64,000 nt of DNA from Deltaproteobacteria bacterium HGW-Deltaproteobacteria-6. Its GTDB lineage: Bacteria > Desulfobacterota > Syntrophia > Syntrophales > Smithellaceae. Where the stretch lies: assembly GCA_002840435.1 (NCBI GenBank), contig PHAT01000001.1, forward strand, positions 242,300 through 306,299, in the 5' to 3' direction. Below, one piece after another: positions 51,925 through 61,609 of the stretch. Position numbers and translations under genes: made by a program. Position 1 is the first letter of the stretch. Each line of letters begins with the position of its first letter. The notes below the pieces were generated by a model. That model was not told the origin of the DNA, did not search any database, and worked only from the letters and a program-made list of their open reading frames with translations.

Positions 51925-52722
51925 ATGGATATCATACAGGCTGTTGTTCTGGGATTGGTGCAGGGATTGGGAGAATTTCTACCGATATCGAGTTCGGCGC
52001 ATCTGGTGCTGGTGCCCTGGTTAATGAAATGGGTCGATCCCGGACTGACTTTTGATATTGCCCTGCATGTCGGCACGCTGATTGCCGTTGTTCTTTATTT
52101 CTGGAAAGACTGGCTGAAGCTTTTAAGCAAAGGTATCACGCAGCCGAAGGAGAGGGAAGGGAAGTTGTTCTGGTACCTGGTGCTGGCCACAATCCCCGGT
52201 GCTGCTATCGGTTTTCTGCTGGAAAATATTGCCGAGACGATCTTCCGCAATCCTGTATTGATTGCCTGCATGTTGATTCTGCTTGGGATTATTCTCTTCT
52301 TTGTGGACCGCAAAGGAACGAAACAAATCGATGTGGAACATATTACCCTCAGGACCAGTTTTCTGATTGGCCTTTCGCAGGCTTTGGCCATTATTCCCGG
52401 TGTGTCGCGTTCCGGTATTACCATGACCACGGCACTGGCGCTGGGGATGACAAGGGAAGGCGCGGCGCGTTTTTCATTTTTGCTTTCCGCACCTATTATT
52501 CTCGGTGCGGCGCTGGTTAAAGTTCCGACATTGATTGCCAATCCGGCCATAATTGATGCGAGTTTCCTCACCGGCATGGTCGTGGCATGCATCGCCGGCC
52601 TGGCCAGTATCGGCTTCCTGCTACGCTATATACAGACAAAAACATTTCTGCCGTTTGTGATCTATCGCTTCGCTCTGGGCGCGGTAGTCATTGCGGTTGC
52701 TGTTATCAGGTACGCAGCCTAA
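51925..52722 (+). CDS. uppP: Undecaprenyl-diphosphatase UppP (BacA)
   Basis: 265 residues from the ATG at 51925. The protein begins MDIIQAVVLGLVQGLGEFLP, the exact start expected for the family. The two catalytic motifs are present: GLGEFLPISSSAHL near residue 14 and the PGVSRSGITMT segment near 155. It has about eight membrane helices. The enzyme recycles undecaprenyl diphosphate for cell-wall synthesis and gives bacitracin tolerance. Convergent with the antiporter gene, with 27 bases between the stops. Confidence 0.96.
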   Translation: MDIIQAVVLGLVQGLGEFLPISSSAHLVLVPWLMKWVDPGLTFDIALHVGTLIAVVLYFWKDWLKLLSKGITQPKEREGKLFWYLVLATIPGAAIGFLLENIAETIFRNPVLIACMLILLGIILFFVDRKGTKQIDVEHITLRTSFLIGLSQALAIIPGVSRSGITMTTALALGMTREGAARFSFLLSAPIILGAALVKVPTLIANPAIIDASFLTGMVVACIAGLASIGFLLRYIQTKTFLPFVIYRFALGAVVIAVAVIRYAA

Positions 52723-52749
52723 AATCCGTTCGGAAAAATCGGCATAAAA

Positions 52750-53922
52750 TTATTCATCATCGTTTGCGGGCATATACCAGGTATCAAAATCAAGGATATC
52801 TTCCTCATCCACAGGCATAAACCATTTCTGGGCAATGAATGTCGGGATGATGGCGCTGGCGACTACAGCGCCGACCAGTATGGAATACTGTGTCTGATTG
52901 ATGATGCCTGCCTGCAAACCGAACAGGCTCGAAATCGTGCCGAAGGTCAGGCCGGTGCTCATGAGCAGTGTGGTGTACATGCTACCGCCCGAAATATATT
53001 TTTTTGCTAGAAAATAAACACCGATAAATTTGGCGATAATCTTCACGGCAAACAGTGCCGCAAAAAGTCCCAGCGAAGCAATAATCATCGTTGCGGAGAT
53101 TTTCATTCCACCGACAATAAAAAAAATCGGTGTGATAAATGCGTAGGCTACTGTTCGCAGACGGTTCAGAACAACCCGGGTTTTCTTCTTTTCATCAAAA
53201 TGTTTGGACATGATAAGGCCCAGTATAAACGCGGGCAGGATTGCCTGGCCGCCGCCCAACTGAGCAAAAAAGATAAAAATCAGCAGAACAAGAAAAATGA
53301 ACTTGATTTCCGGCTCAATCACTTTATTAAAATATATCGGATGATTCAGAATATACGGAGAAAACCGGTCAACAAATAAGATGATCAGGATAGATCCCAC
53401 ATAAAAAACCAGGGTGAACAGGGTCGGCTGAATGAACATGATGCTGAGTGCCAGCGCTGTGCCCATATCCGTGACAAACGTGGCGGCCATGAGCAGTTTG
53501 CCGATTTGTGTTTTCGTCAGCCCCGTTTCCACCAGGACGGAGTAAACAACGGCCAGTGATGTAGTGGATAAAGCAATTCCTGCAATGAGCGAAGGTTTAT
53601 ACCCCCATCCGGCAAAATAATAAGTGAACAAAAAGGCGGCGACGAAGGGCGCAAGGAATGAGAAAAATCCAATCAGGAAACTTTCCTTGAACTTTTCCTT
53701 AAACAGTTTTGTGTCGATTTCCGTTCCGGCCAGATAGGTGAGGATAATGCCGCCGAACTGGGCGATGTAGAGCATCCATTCTTCGGTATGCAACCCCAGG
53801 TTTCCGGCAATGGCTCCCAGCGCGATTTCAATAATGGCTACTGAAAGCCCCAGGCGAAGTGAAATGATGCTGGCCAGAAATACGAGTAAACCGACGACTA
53901 AAGGTATGTAATCCCCTTTCAT
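52750..53922 (-). CDS. Cation:proton antiporter (CPA2 type)
   Basis: 390 residues from the ATG at 53920-53922, with AAGGAG nine bases upstream. About twelve membrane helices; conserved features of the KefB/NapA-like CPA2 group include YLAGTEIDTKLFKEKFKES, IALSTTSLAVVYSVL and TFVTDMGTALALS with the paired acidic residue. There is no C-terminal TrkA-N or USP domain, only a short acidic tail (PVDEEDILDFDTWYMPANDDE). It would exchange sodium or potassium for protons. It is transcribed alone. Confidence 0.88.
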   Translation of the reverse strand: MKGDYIPLVVGLLVFLASIISLRLGLSVAIIEIALGAIAGNLGLHTEEWMLYIAQFGGIILTYLAGTEIDTKLFKEKFKESFLIGFFSFLAPFVAAFLFTYYFAGWGYKPSLIAGIALSTTSLAVVYSVLVETGLTKTQIGKLLMAATFVTDMGTALALSIMFIQPTLFTLVFYVGSILIILFVDRFSPYILNHPIYFNKVIEPEIKFIFLVLLIFIFFAQLGGGQAILPAFILGLIMSKHFDEKKKTRVVLNRLRTVAYAFITPIFFIVGGMKISATMIIASLGLFAALFAVKIIAKFIGVYFLAKKYISGGSMYTTLLMSTGLTFGTISSLFGLQAGIINQTQYSILVGAVVASAIIPTFIAQKWFMPVDEEDILDFDTWYMPANDDE

Positions 53923-54119
53923 GCAATAACACTCCTTATTGAAAAAATAGGCAGGAGTTATCAGCAGCAAAGGCGGTTAAAGGTGAACCCCATCACCCGC
54001 GCGACGAAGATCTTCATCTTGAAGGCATGATTACTTAATCAATAAATATTTTATTGTCAATTGTGAATTAATGAAATGCGGATATAAAACACAGGAAGAA
54101 CAATTCGATTCTGCATAAA

Positions 54120-54149
54120 AAAACCCTTCTGCCGGGGCAGAAGGGTTTT
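54120..54149 (-). terminator. Terminator after the OFA transporter
   Basis: AAAACCCTTCTGCC (54120-54133) pairs with GGCAGAAGGGTTTT (54136-54149); on the minus strand it is followed by TTTATGC. It lies 30 bases past the stop at 54179. Confidence 0.85.
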
Positions 54150-54178
54150 CTGAATCAACTGGTTTAATATCGGATGTA

Positions 54179-55420
54179 TTATCGATATTCTGATACGTTT
54201 TTCGGTCTGGTGAACAGCAGGGCAATAATAAAACCGATTGCCAGACATCCGGCCGCCGTATAAAGCGACTGTTCTTTGTTGAATTCGGCGAACACAAAGC
54301 CACCCACAACACCGGCCGCGCCCCAGGCCGTCAGCAGGAAGCCGTAAACCTTGCCGATGTAAGTTGGACCAAAGGAGTCGGCCGCAAAAGACGGCATAAC
54401 GGCAAAACCACCGCCCAGACAAGCAAGAAGATAGCATGCGATGATGGTGAAGATGAGTACGCTTGAGACCTGAGGCAGAAGAATATAAAGAATCGCCTGG
54501 GTCAGAAACATGGTCATATAAGTGCCTTTACGGCCTATTTTATCGGAAACAGCCGCCCAGAAAAGACGCCCCAGACCATTGAAAATAGAAGCCGTAGCCA
54601 GAACGCTGCCGCCCATGATTGCCAGTTTTGCCGGATCATCAATGCCCTGCGCGAGTTTAATAACTTCCTGTGCCATGGGGGATAGTTTGGACAAAAGTCC
54701 CATGCCCGCTGTAACGTTTAAGAAAAGCATGCACCAGAGCATGTACCACTGACGGGTTTTCTTTGCTTCGGCCCAGCCGAAGGAATCTGCTGCGCTGACC
54801 GTTGTTGCCGAAGGCTTAAAGCCTTTGGGAAGCCAGCCGGCAGGCGGGTTTTTCAGAGTTAGAGCCGCCCCGCCGCAGAAAATCAGATAAACGATACCCA
54901 GAATAAAGAATGCGTTGGCAACGCCGACATTGTTGATGAGGCCGGGAATGATCATGCCGATAAAGAAGGCGCCGAAGCCAAATCCCATAACGGCCAGGCC
55001 CGTGATTAAACCGCGTTTGTCCGGGAACCAGCGGATCAGAGTTGCAATCGGGACAACATAAGTCAAACCGTTGCCGATGCCTGCGACGACGCCGTAACCG
55101 ATCAACAGAAACCAGAAGCTTCCCATGTGCAGAGCGATGCCGCCCAGTAAAACGCCGATTCCATATAAACAAGCGCCCAGCGTGGCGACAAATTTGGGGC
55201 CTTTCTTATCCACCAGCATGCCGCCGAATGCAGCGGAAATACCGATGGTGCCGATAATCAGCATGAAAACACGCGATACCATCTTTACTTCCCAACCATG
55301 CAATGCCGCAATGGGTTTAACAAATACCGACCAGGCGTAAACCGTGCCCAGTACCAGCATCATGACAACGCCAGCCGCGGCGAGCCCCCATCGCTTACTT
55401 TCCAAATTTTCATTAGCCAT
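54179..55420 (-). CDS. OFA-type major facilitator (oxalate/formate antiporter family)
   Basis: 413 residues, twelve membrane helices. The family pattern fits OFA proteins: GTVYAWSVFVKPI near residue 24, FGGMLVDKKGPKF, GIGNGLTYVVPIATLIRWFPDKRGLITG near 115 and a large central loop with a helix break before KKTRQWYMLWCMLFLN. OFA members carry oxalate, formate or related monocarboxylates. The FDH gene lies 208 bases upstream on the same strand, separated by a terminator, so formate is a good candidate substrate, but this is inference. GGAGG lies seven bases before the ATG. Confidence 0.85.
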   Translation of the reverse strand: MANENLESKRWGLAAAGVVMMLVLGTVYAWSVFVKPIAALHGWEVKMVSRVFMLIIGTIGISAAFGGMLVDKKGPKFVATLGACLYGIGVLLGGIALHMGSFWFLLIGYGVVAGIGNGLTYVVPIATLIRWFPDKRGLITGLAVMGFGFGAFFIGMIIPGLINNVGVANAFFILGIVYLIFCGGAALTLKNPPAGWLPKGFKPSATTVSAADSFGWAEAKKTRQWYMLWCMLFLNVTAGMGLLSKLSPMAQEVIKLAQGIDDPAKLAIMGGSVLATASIFNGLGRLFWAAVSDKIGRKGTYMTMFLTQAILYILLPQVSSVLIFTIIACYLLACLGGGFAVMPSFAADSFGPTYIGKVYGFLLTAWGAAGVVGGFVFAEFNKEQSLYTAAGCLAIGFIIALLFTRPKNVSEYR

Positions 55421-55550
55421 ATTTAATTCCTCCCTTGCCTTTCCTGAAAAAGGCGTAAAATGTATTTAGTGACACTTTAAGAAAACATCCGGATGGGCTG
55501 GTTTTTTCATCGTGTCGAGCTCATCAAAATAAACATGCACCTTATACATA

Positions 55551-55582
55551 AAGAATATGCCCCATGCAAGGGGCATATTCTT
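55551..55582 (-). terminator. Terminator after the FDH gene
   Basis: AAGAATATGCCCC (55551-55563) pairs perfectly with GGGGCATATTCTT (55570-55582). On the minus strand it lies 45 bases past the FDH stop and insulates the transporter. The plus strand has a T7 run as well. Confidence 0.8.
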
Positions 55583-55627
55583 TTTTTATTTATGTTATTT
55601 TTACCATATGCAAGAGTATTCAGTCTA

Positions 55628-58327
55628 TCACGCAGCTTCGAGCTTCACAGCGCAGACTTTATACTCGGGGATTTTGCCTGTCGGGTCAAGTGACGGATTG
55701 GTCAGCAGATTGACAGGTGCATTTGCGAAATGGAAGTTCATGAAAATTGATCCGGGCGCGCTTTTTGTCGTGATGCGGGCTTTGGCTTGAACATCTCCGC
55801 GTCTTGACGTTACTTTGACCATTTGGCCATCGGAAAGGCCCAGCTTTTCAGCATCCACAGGATTAATCTCAACCAGGCTTTCGGGACAGCGCTCTGAGGG
55901 ACCCTGTGAGCGCGACGTCATCGTGCCTGTGTGGTAATGATAAAGGACGCGCCCTGTTGAAAGCAGGAACGGATAATCTTTATCCGGCAGTTCGTTGGGT
56001 GGTATGAATTCAATGGCGGTAAACAGACCAAGTCCCCGTGAGAATTTATCCTTGTGCAAGAATTTTGTGCCCTTGTGGTCAGGAGTGGGGCATGGCCATT
56101 GCAGACCTTCCTTCTCAAGGCGTTGATAAGAGATGCCTGCATAACTGGGCGTAACGGTCGTTACTTCATTAAAAATTTCCTGGGCGGATGCATAGTGCAT
56201 CGGATAACCCATTTTGTTGGAGATGCCGCAAATGACTTCCCAATCCGTTTTAGTCTCACCGGGCGCTTCAATCGCTTTGCGCACGCGCTGGACGCGGCGC
56301 TCGGTATTGGTGAAGGTACCATCTTTTTCAGCAAAACTTGTTACCGGCAGTACGACATCGGCGATTTGCGCCGTTTCAGTCATAAAGATGTCTTGAACAA
56401 TCATTAAATCAAGTTTTCCAAGTTCTTTTTTGACATGATGAAGATCCGGATCGGAAAGCAGCGGATTTTCTCCCATGATGTAAAGCGCCTTGATCTTGCC
56501 CGAGCCCGCCGCCGCCATAATTTCCATCAGTGTCAGTCCCAGTTTCCCGGAAAGATTTGCACCCCAGGTCGCTTCAAATTTTTTGCGGCTATCTTCATTG
56601 GCGACCTGCTGGTAGGCCGGAAAAACATTGGGTAGAGCGCCCATATCGCATGCGCCCTGAACATTATTCTGTCCGCGCAGCGGATTGACGCCGCCGCCTT
56701 CAATACCGACATTGCCGCAAAGCATGGACAGGTTGGCGGTGCTCTTTACATTATCCGTGCCGCTGATGTGCTGGGTAATGCCCATTGCATAAATGATACT
56801 GGCGCGGTTGGCATTGGCATACATCCGGGCGGCCTTCTTTAAATCTTCCGCAGGTACGCCGGAAATCTTTTCAACATAGTCCGGCGTATATTTTGCCACA
56901 AGCGTTTTCAGGGCATCGAATCCTTCCGTCCGCTTATCTACATATTCTTTGGCATAGAGATCTTCTGCGATAATCACGTTCATCAGTCCGTTGAATACTG
57001 CCACATCCGTTCCCGGATTTTGCCGGAGCCAGATGTCGGCGTATTTGACTAAATCAATTTCCCTCGGGTCGATGACGATCAGCTTGGTACCGTGCCGCTT
57101 GATAGCCCTTTTGATTTTCATGCCGATAATGGGGTGGTTTTCGGTGGTATTGGTCCCCGTGGCCAGAATTAAATCGGTGTATTCCAGTTCATCAATCGAA
57201 TTGGTCATTGCTCCACTGCCGAATGTGGCGGCCAGACCGGCCACCGTTACGGAGTGTCAGAGACGGGCGCAGTGATCGACATTGTTGGTGCCGACAACCG
57301 CGCGCATGAATTTCTGGAAAAGGTAATTTTCTTCGTTGGTGCATCGTGCGGAAGAGAGGCCGGCGATGCTGTCCGGGCCTTTCGCTTTTATGATTGTTGC
57401 CAATTTATCAGCGATAAATGTAAAAGCCTCATCCCACGTAGCTTCCTTGAAGTCTCCGCCTTTCTTAGCACGGATAAGGGGTTTTTTCAGACGGTCGGGA
57501 TGGGACACGAAATCCATGCCGAAGCGCCCCTTAACACAAAGGCTGCCATCATTGGGCTGTCCATGTTCGCGATTGCCCGAGACTTTAACGATTTTATTGT
57601 CTTTGGTATAAAGATCCATCTGACAGCCAACGCCGCAGTATGTGCAGGTGGTGCGAACTTTATTCAATTCCCAGGGACGGCCGGCGAATTTCGCCTGCTT
57701 GAACGTGATGGCGCCGGTCGGGCAGACCTGAAGGCACTCACCGCAGAAGACACAGGCGGAATCGATATAGTCCGCGTCAAAGGCCGGGCCGACTTTTGCG
57801 TAGGAACCGCGATTGGCGAAATCAAGGACTTCATTGACCTGTATTTCATTGCAAGCGCGAATACAACGGCCGCAAAGGACGCACTTGTTCAGATCGCGAT
57901 GAATCATGGTATTGCTGTTGTCCGGTGCAAAACCGGGAGGTTCGATATTAAAACGGGGTTTATCAATTTGCAGCCAGTAAACAAGATTTTGTAATTCGCA
58001 TTGTCCGTTTTGTTCACAGGTCAGACAATTATGATCACCGGATGACCATAATAATTCAACGATCATCTTCTGGGCGGCACGAACCGACGGCGTGTTGGTG
58101 CGAACAACCATACCCGGCGTGATCGGCATACAGCAGGAGGCGACAAGGCTTCGAGCATTTTCCACTTCCACAACGCAAACACGGCAGGCACCGACATTGG
58201 TAGTGTTTTGATAATGGCAGAGGGTCGGTATAAAAATACCTGCTTCTCTGGCGCAGTCCAGAATAGTTTGACCGGGAGTTGCCGAAACTTCTTGTCCATC
58301 AATGGTTACTGCAATTTTATTTTCCAT
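55628..58327 (-). CDS. fdhA: Formate dehydrogenase, selenocysteine-containing, NuoG-like N-terminus
   Basis: 899 residues from the ATG at 58325-58327 (GGAG six bases upstream), read through an in-frame TGA at 57257-57259 (residue 357). The context is CARL, TGA, then HSVTVAGLA, which is where formate dehydrogenases carry the active-site Sec or Cys before histidine. The N-terminus is NuoG-like: a [2Fe-2S] domain (CAREAGIFIPTLC, CRVC), the His-Cys3 motif (HNCLTCEQNGQCE) and two [4Fe-4S] motifs (CVLCGRCIRAC, CVFCGECLQVCP). Then come the cofactor domain's own cluster (CTYCGVGC, SLCVKG) and the MGD-binding domains to the C-terminus. This is the catalytic subunit of NAD- or ferredoxin-linked FDHs. 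No FdhB/NuoF-like partner is adjacent; electrons may pass to a subunit encoded elsewhere. Confidence 0.95.
57227..57245 (-). promoter_or_regulatory. SECIS-like hairpin of the FDH gene
   Basis: On the minus strand GGTGGCC (57245-57239) pairs with GGCCGCC (57233-57227) with one U-G pair, around the loop GGTCT. Eighteen bases lie between the TGA and the loop. This matches the E. coli fdhF element in loop and distance. Confidence 0.75.
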
Positions 58328-58409
58328 TCTCTTCTCCAATCTTATCAAGATAAATAGTCGATACGATTCATAAAAACTCATGAGAGTTATATTATTAATA
58401 ACTTGATGA

Positions 58410-58438
58410 CTTATAGTCGTAATCTGTCGAATTGTCAA
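58410..58438 (-). promoter_or_regulatory. Promoter of the FDH gene
   Basis: On the minus strand TTGACA (58438-58433) and TATAAG (58415-58410) have a 17-base spacer, giving a leader of about 75 bases. Confidence 0.65.
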
Positions 58439-58556
58439 TTATGTCAATTATGACCGTGATGTTTATCAGGAAGAACAGGCATCGGGAGAGACTGTTGTTG
58501 CAAAAGAGATAGAAGGTATTATATTACAAGCTCAAATGGTTAAAAAAGGAGTATTT

Positions 58557-59672
58557 ATGGCATTGGGGAAAAGAAACGATTCTTACAGGGAAAATGTTGA
58601 AAATATCAGTAAGTTGTCTTTCGCGGTGGGAGTTTATCGGCCGCCCAGTGAGGGAGGGAGTTCTTCTCTATTATTGAGGATTACTGAAAATTGCCCCTGG
58701 AATAAATGCACATTCTGCGAAATGTATAAAGGGCATCCTTTCGTTTATAGAGCCGTTGCGGACATCAAGGCGGATATCGATACGGTAAAAGTAATGGTCG
58801 ATGAAATCCGGGAAGTCGCCAGAAAGGTTGGTCAGGACGGCCGGATTAATAGAGAAGTGCTTCGATCTCTTTTGAGTGTCAATCCATACCTGAACGAGAA
58901 CCATTGCTTTTCTAACGTATTCAGCTGGCTTTATTACGGTGGGAAGACGGCATTTTTGCAGGACGCTAACAGTATGATTATGCGTCCGCCGGAATTCATC
59001 GATGTATTGCAGCACTTGAGAAAAACGTTAAACACCCTGACACGGGTGACATCGTATACCCGATCCAAGACACTGGCACAAAGAAAACTTGAAGAATTGA
59101 TTGCAATCCGGGAGGCAGGACTCGACCGTATTCATGTGGGCCTGGAAACAGGAGATGACGAGCTGTTGACAATTGTCAGAAAAGGTGTAACCAGCGCCGA
59201 ACAGATAGAAGGTGGCAAAAAAGCAATGGCTGCCGGATTCCAACTTTCCGAATACTGGATGCCGGATCTGGGCGGCCGCGAGCGATGGCGCCAGCATGCG
59301 GAAAATACGGCGCGGGTGTTGAACGAAATCAACCCGAACTATATCCGCTCACGTCCCTTTGTGCCCAGGCAGGGTACGGAAATATTCGAGGACTACGAAC
59401 AGGGGCGCCTGCATATTTCTTCGCCTCATGAAAGGCTTCAGGAATTGCAGGTGATGATTGAAAACCTCAATGTGACTTCAAAGGTTTGTTTTGATCATAA
59501 CATGAATTCCTGGACAAACAAAAATGGCGGTTTACTTTTTTCTCTGGATTATGAGGGCTACAAATTTCCGGAAGAAAAGCAGCTTGTGCTGGAATTGATC
59601 CGGGAAGGACTGACAGTAGATGAATCACGGCATATTGATATTAAAGAACTTATCGCCATGGGATCATTGTAG
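58557..59672 (+). CDS. Radical SAM protein with a CPWNKCTFC motif
   Basis: 371 residues from the ATG at 58557 (GGAG five bases upstream). The cluster-binding motif is CPWNKCTFC, spaced C-x4-C-x2-C instead of the usual C-x3-C-x2-C, followed by EMYKGHPF. Downstream GLETGDDELLTIVRKGVT is the SAM-binding beta-strand region common to the HemN/Elp3-like branch. The C-terminus has no extra cluster. The substrate is unknown. It is divergent from FDH (229 bases between the starts), with no evident partner. Confidence 0.82.
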   Translation: MALGKRNDSYRENVENISKLSFAVGVYRPPSEGGSSSLLLRITENCPWNKCTFCEMYKGHPFVYRAVADIKADIDTVKVMVDEIREVARKVGQDGRINREVLRSLLSVNPYLNENHCFSNVFSWLYYGGKTAFLQDANSMIMRPPEFIDVLQHLRKTLNTLTRVTSYTRSKTLAQRKLEELIAIREAGLDRIHVGLETGDDELLTIVRKGVTSAEQIEGGKKAMAAGFQLSEYWMPDLGGRERWRQHAENTARVLNEINPNYIRSRPFVPRQGTEIFEDYEQGRLHISSPHERLQELQVMIENLNVTSKVCFDHNMNSWTNKNGGLLFSLDYEGYKFPEEKQLVLELIREGLTVDESRHIDIKELIAMGSL

Positions 59673-59983
59673 ATTCCATATCATTTCATGAGGATGACCA
59701 TTTTACCGGACAATTCAGCATGAAGATGCATTTTAGCGTGTTTCATTCTAATATTGCCGAATGAGAATAATCAGTCTTGTGCTATAGGAATTCAGATGAT
59801 TATTTTTGAAGAGAAGTCATGGCCGCATTTCCATATTTATCTGATTAATTCATGCATTATACCGATAACACTATAAAATTACTTTATTCGTAATAAGAAA
59901 ACGCGCGCGGCGTTTATGGAATGGAATTTGCTCTCGTGTTCATAGATTGAAAAGATAATTAATTTTATTGAAGGAGCAAATCT
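59673..59983. other. Gap upstream of the chemoreceptor
   Basis: 311 AT-rich bases with no gene. ACCGATAA at 59861-59868 resembles the -10 of a sigma-28 flagellar promoter, but the matching -35 is poor. Confidence 0.4.
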
Positions 59984-61399
59984 ATGAAATCCATGAGACT
60001 CAGGTCCAAACTTTTGTTGGTTCTGGTTATTTTTACAATTACTTTTGCTGTGATCGGGATTCTGACGCTGCTAACCGTCCACAAAAGTGTGATCAAGACC
60101 GCGCAGGAAAAGTTGGAGGGTGATCTGGCAATGACAAAGGCCAGTCTCGACGATAAATATCCCGGAAAATGGTCGATCAGGGACGGTAAGCTTTATAAAG
60201 GTGAGACGCTGATGAACGAAAATTTCTCCATTGTAGACAAGATTGGTGAGCATACCGGGGATAATGTGACCATTTTTATGGGAGATACAAGAATCGCCAC
60301 CAATGTTAAAAAAACAACCGGTGAACGTGCAATAGGGACTCAAGCCGCTCGGAATGTTGTGGATGCCGTTTTAAAAGATGGGAAAAAATATATCGGTAAG
60401 GCACAGGTGGTAGGTGTCTGGAATCAGACTGCGTATGATCCGATTATGAATGAAAGAAATGAAGTGATCGGTATGGTGTTTGTCGGCATTCCTAACACGC
60501 ATTATGATGAAATCGTCAGAGAAATATCGATCAGAATAACAATCTTTGGAGCTATCGGATTCATCATTGTCTTTTTCTTGGGGTATTTTATCTATTCATC
60601 CGTTGTCACGCCGATTGTCAAGGTGATTTCCGGTCTCTCGGAGTCCGCTGGGAATGTATCGGATGTGTCTTCAGAAGTCTCGGTATCGGCAAGCCAGGTG
60701 GCTGAAGGCGCCAATTCACAAGCATCCTCAGTACAGGAAACATCTGCTTCACTGGAAGAGCTATCCAGAATGACCAGACAGAATGCAGAAAACGCTTCTC
60801 AGGCAAAATCAATGATGAAAGAATCGGGGCAGGTCATCGACAAGGTCAACAGTCATATGGAAGATATGGCTAAAGCCATTGCCGCAATAACCAAATCTTC
60901 GGAAGAAACAGGTAAAATCATTAAAACGATCGATGAGATCGCCTTCCAGACAAATTTGCTGGCGCTAAACGCAGCCGTAGAAGCGGCGCGCGCGGGAGAG
61001 GCGGGCGCAGGATTTGCTGTTGTGGCCGGCGAAGTGCGTAATCTGGCGATGCGCTCGGCGGAAGCGGCAAAGAACACAAGTCAATTAATTGAAAATACGA
61101 TTGCTGCGGTTAAAAACGGAAATCAGTTAACCAGAGCCACGCAGGAAGCATTTAAGTATAATATGGAATTTTCCGGTAAAATTAATCAACTGGTGGAAGA
61201 TATTGCTGCGGCGTCGAAAGAACAGGCGGAAGGCATTGCAAGTATTGCCAACGCCATTGCAGATATCGATAAAGTGACACAAGCCTCAGCGAGTTATGCC
61301 GGTCAATCATCCACTGCAACAGAAAAAATGAACCGGCAGGTGGATAACCTTAACCAGCATGTATTATCGCTGACTGAAGTTATCGGAAGCACGGCGTAA
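59984..61399 (+). CDS. Methyl-accepting chemotaxis protein
   Basis: 471 residues. TM1 at about 8-29, a periplasmic single-Cache-type sensor (about 35-185), TM2 at about 188-208, then a cytoplasmic signalling helix without a clear HAMP and with a Gln/Glu-rich methylation region ([16 protein letters not shown]). The tip is canonical: [40 protein letters not shown]. It should bind a small periplasmic ligand and signal to CheA. No other chemotaxis gene is near. GGAG lies eight bases before the ATG. Confidence 0.93.
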   Translation: MKSMRLRSKLLLVLVIFTITFAVIGILTLLTVHKSVIKTAQEKLEGDLAMTKASLDDKYPGKWSIRDGKLYKGETLMNENFSIVDKIGEHTGDNVTIFMGDTRIATNVKKTTGERAIGTQAARNVVDAVLKDGKKYIGKAQVVGVWNQTAYDPIMNERNEVIGMVFVGIPNTHYDEIVREISIRITIFGAIGFIIVFFLGYFIYSSVVTPIVKVISGLSESAGNVSDVSSEVSVSASQVAEGANSQASSVQETSASLEELSRMTRQNAENASQAKSMMKESGQVIDKVNSHMEDMAKAIAAITKSSEETGKIIKTIDEIAFQTNLLALNAAVEAARAGEAGAGFAVVAGEVRNLAMRSAEAAKNTSQLIENTIAAVKNGNQLTRATQEAFKYNMEFSGKINQLVEDIAAASKEQAEGIASIANAIADIDKVTQASASYAGQSSTATEKMNRQVDNLNQHVLSLTEVIGSTA

Positions 61400-61555
61400 G
61401 TATTAAAACTCGTCTGCAGGGTTTCTGACGCCGGATACTTCCAGGAATGAGCCTGATGTTTTGACAATGGAAAGGAAACTGAAAAAAGTTAAAGGGCCTG
61501 TAGTAGGGAAAATGTTTTTGAATCGTGATGATTGTTTGATGCCCGGGTTATACCA

Positions 61556-61589
61556 GCGGCAGATATGCTGTCGACAGCCTATCTGCCGC
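61556..61589. terminator. Hairpin downstream of hydE
   Basis: GCGGCAGATA (61556-61565) pairs with TATCTGCCGC (61580-61589), with a further CTGTCGACAG inside. It lies 20 bases past the hydE stop and after the chemoreceptor gene, so it may end either transcript; there is no T-run. Confidence 0.55.
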
Positions 61590-61609
61590 GCATGTTTAAA
61601 GGAAGATTT

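Noticed and set aside
57245-57259. Reading the FDH gene as broken at 57257 with two separate genes
   Set aside because: The TGA is at the known Sec position of formate dehydrogenases, with flanking residues and a hairpin as expected.
59861-59868. A sigma-28 promoter for the chemoreceptor
   Set aside because: ACCGATAA resembles the -10, but the upstream -35 is too poor to call.
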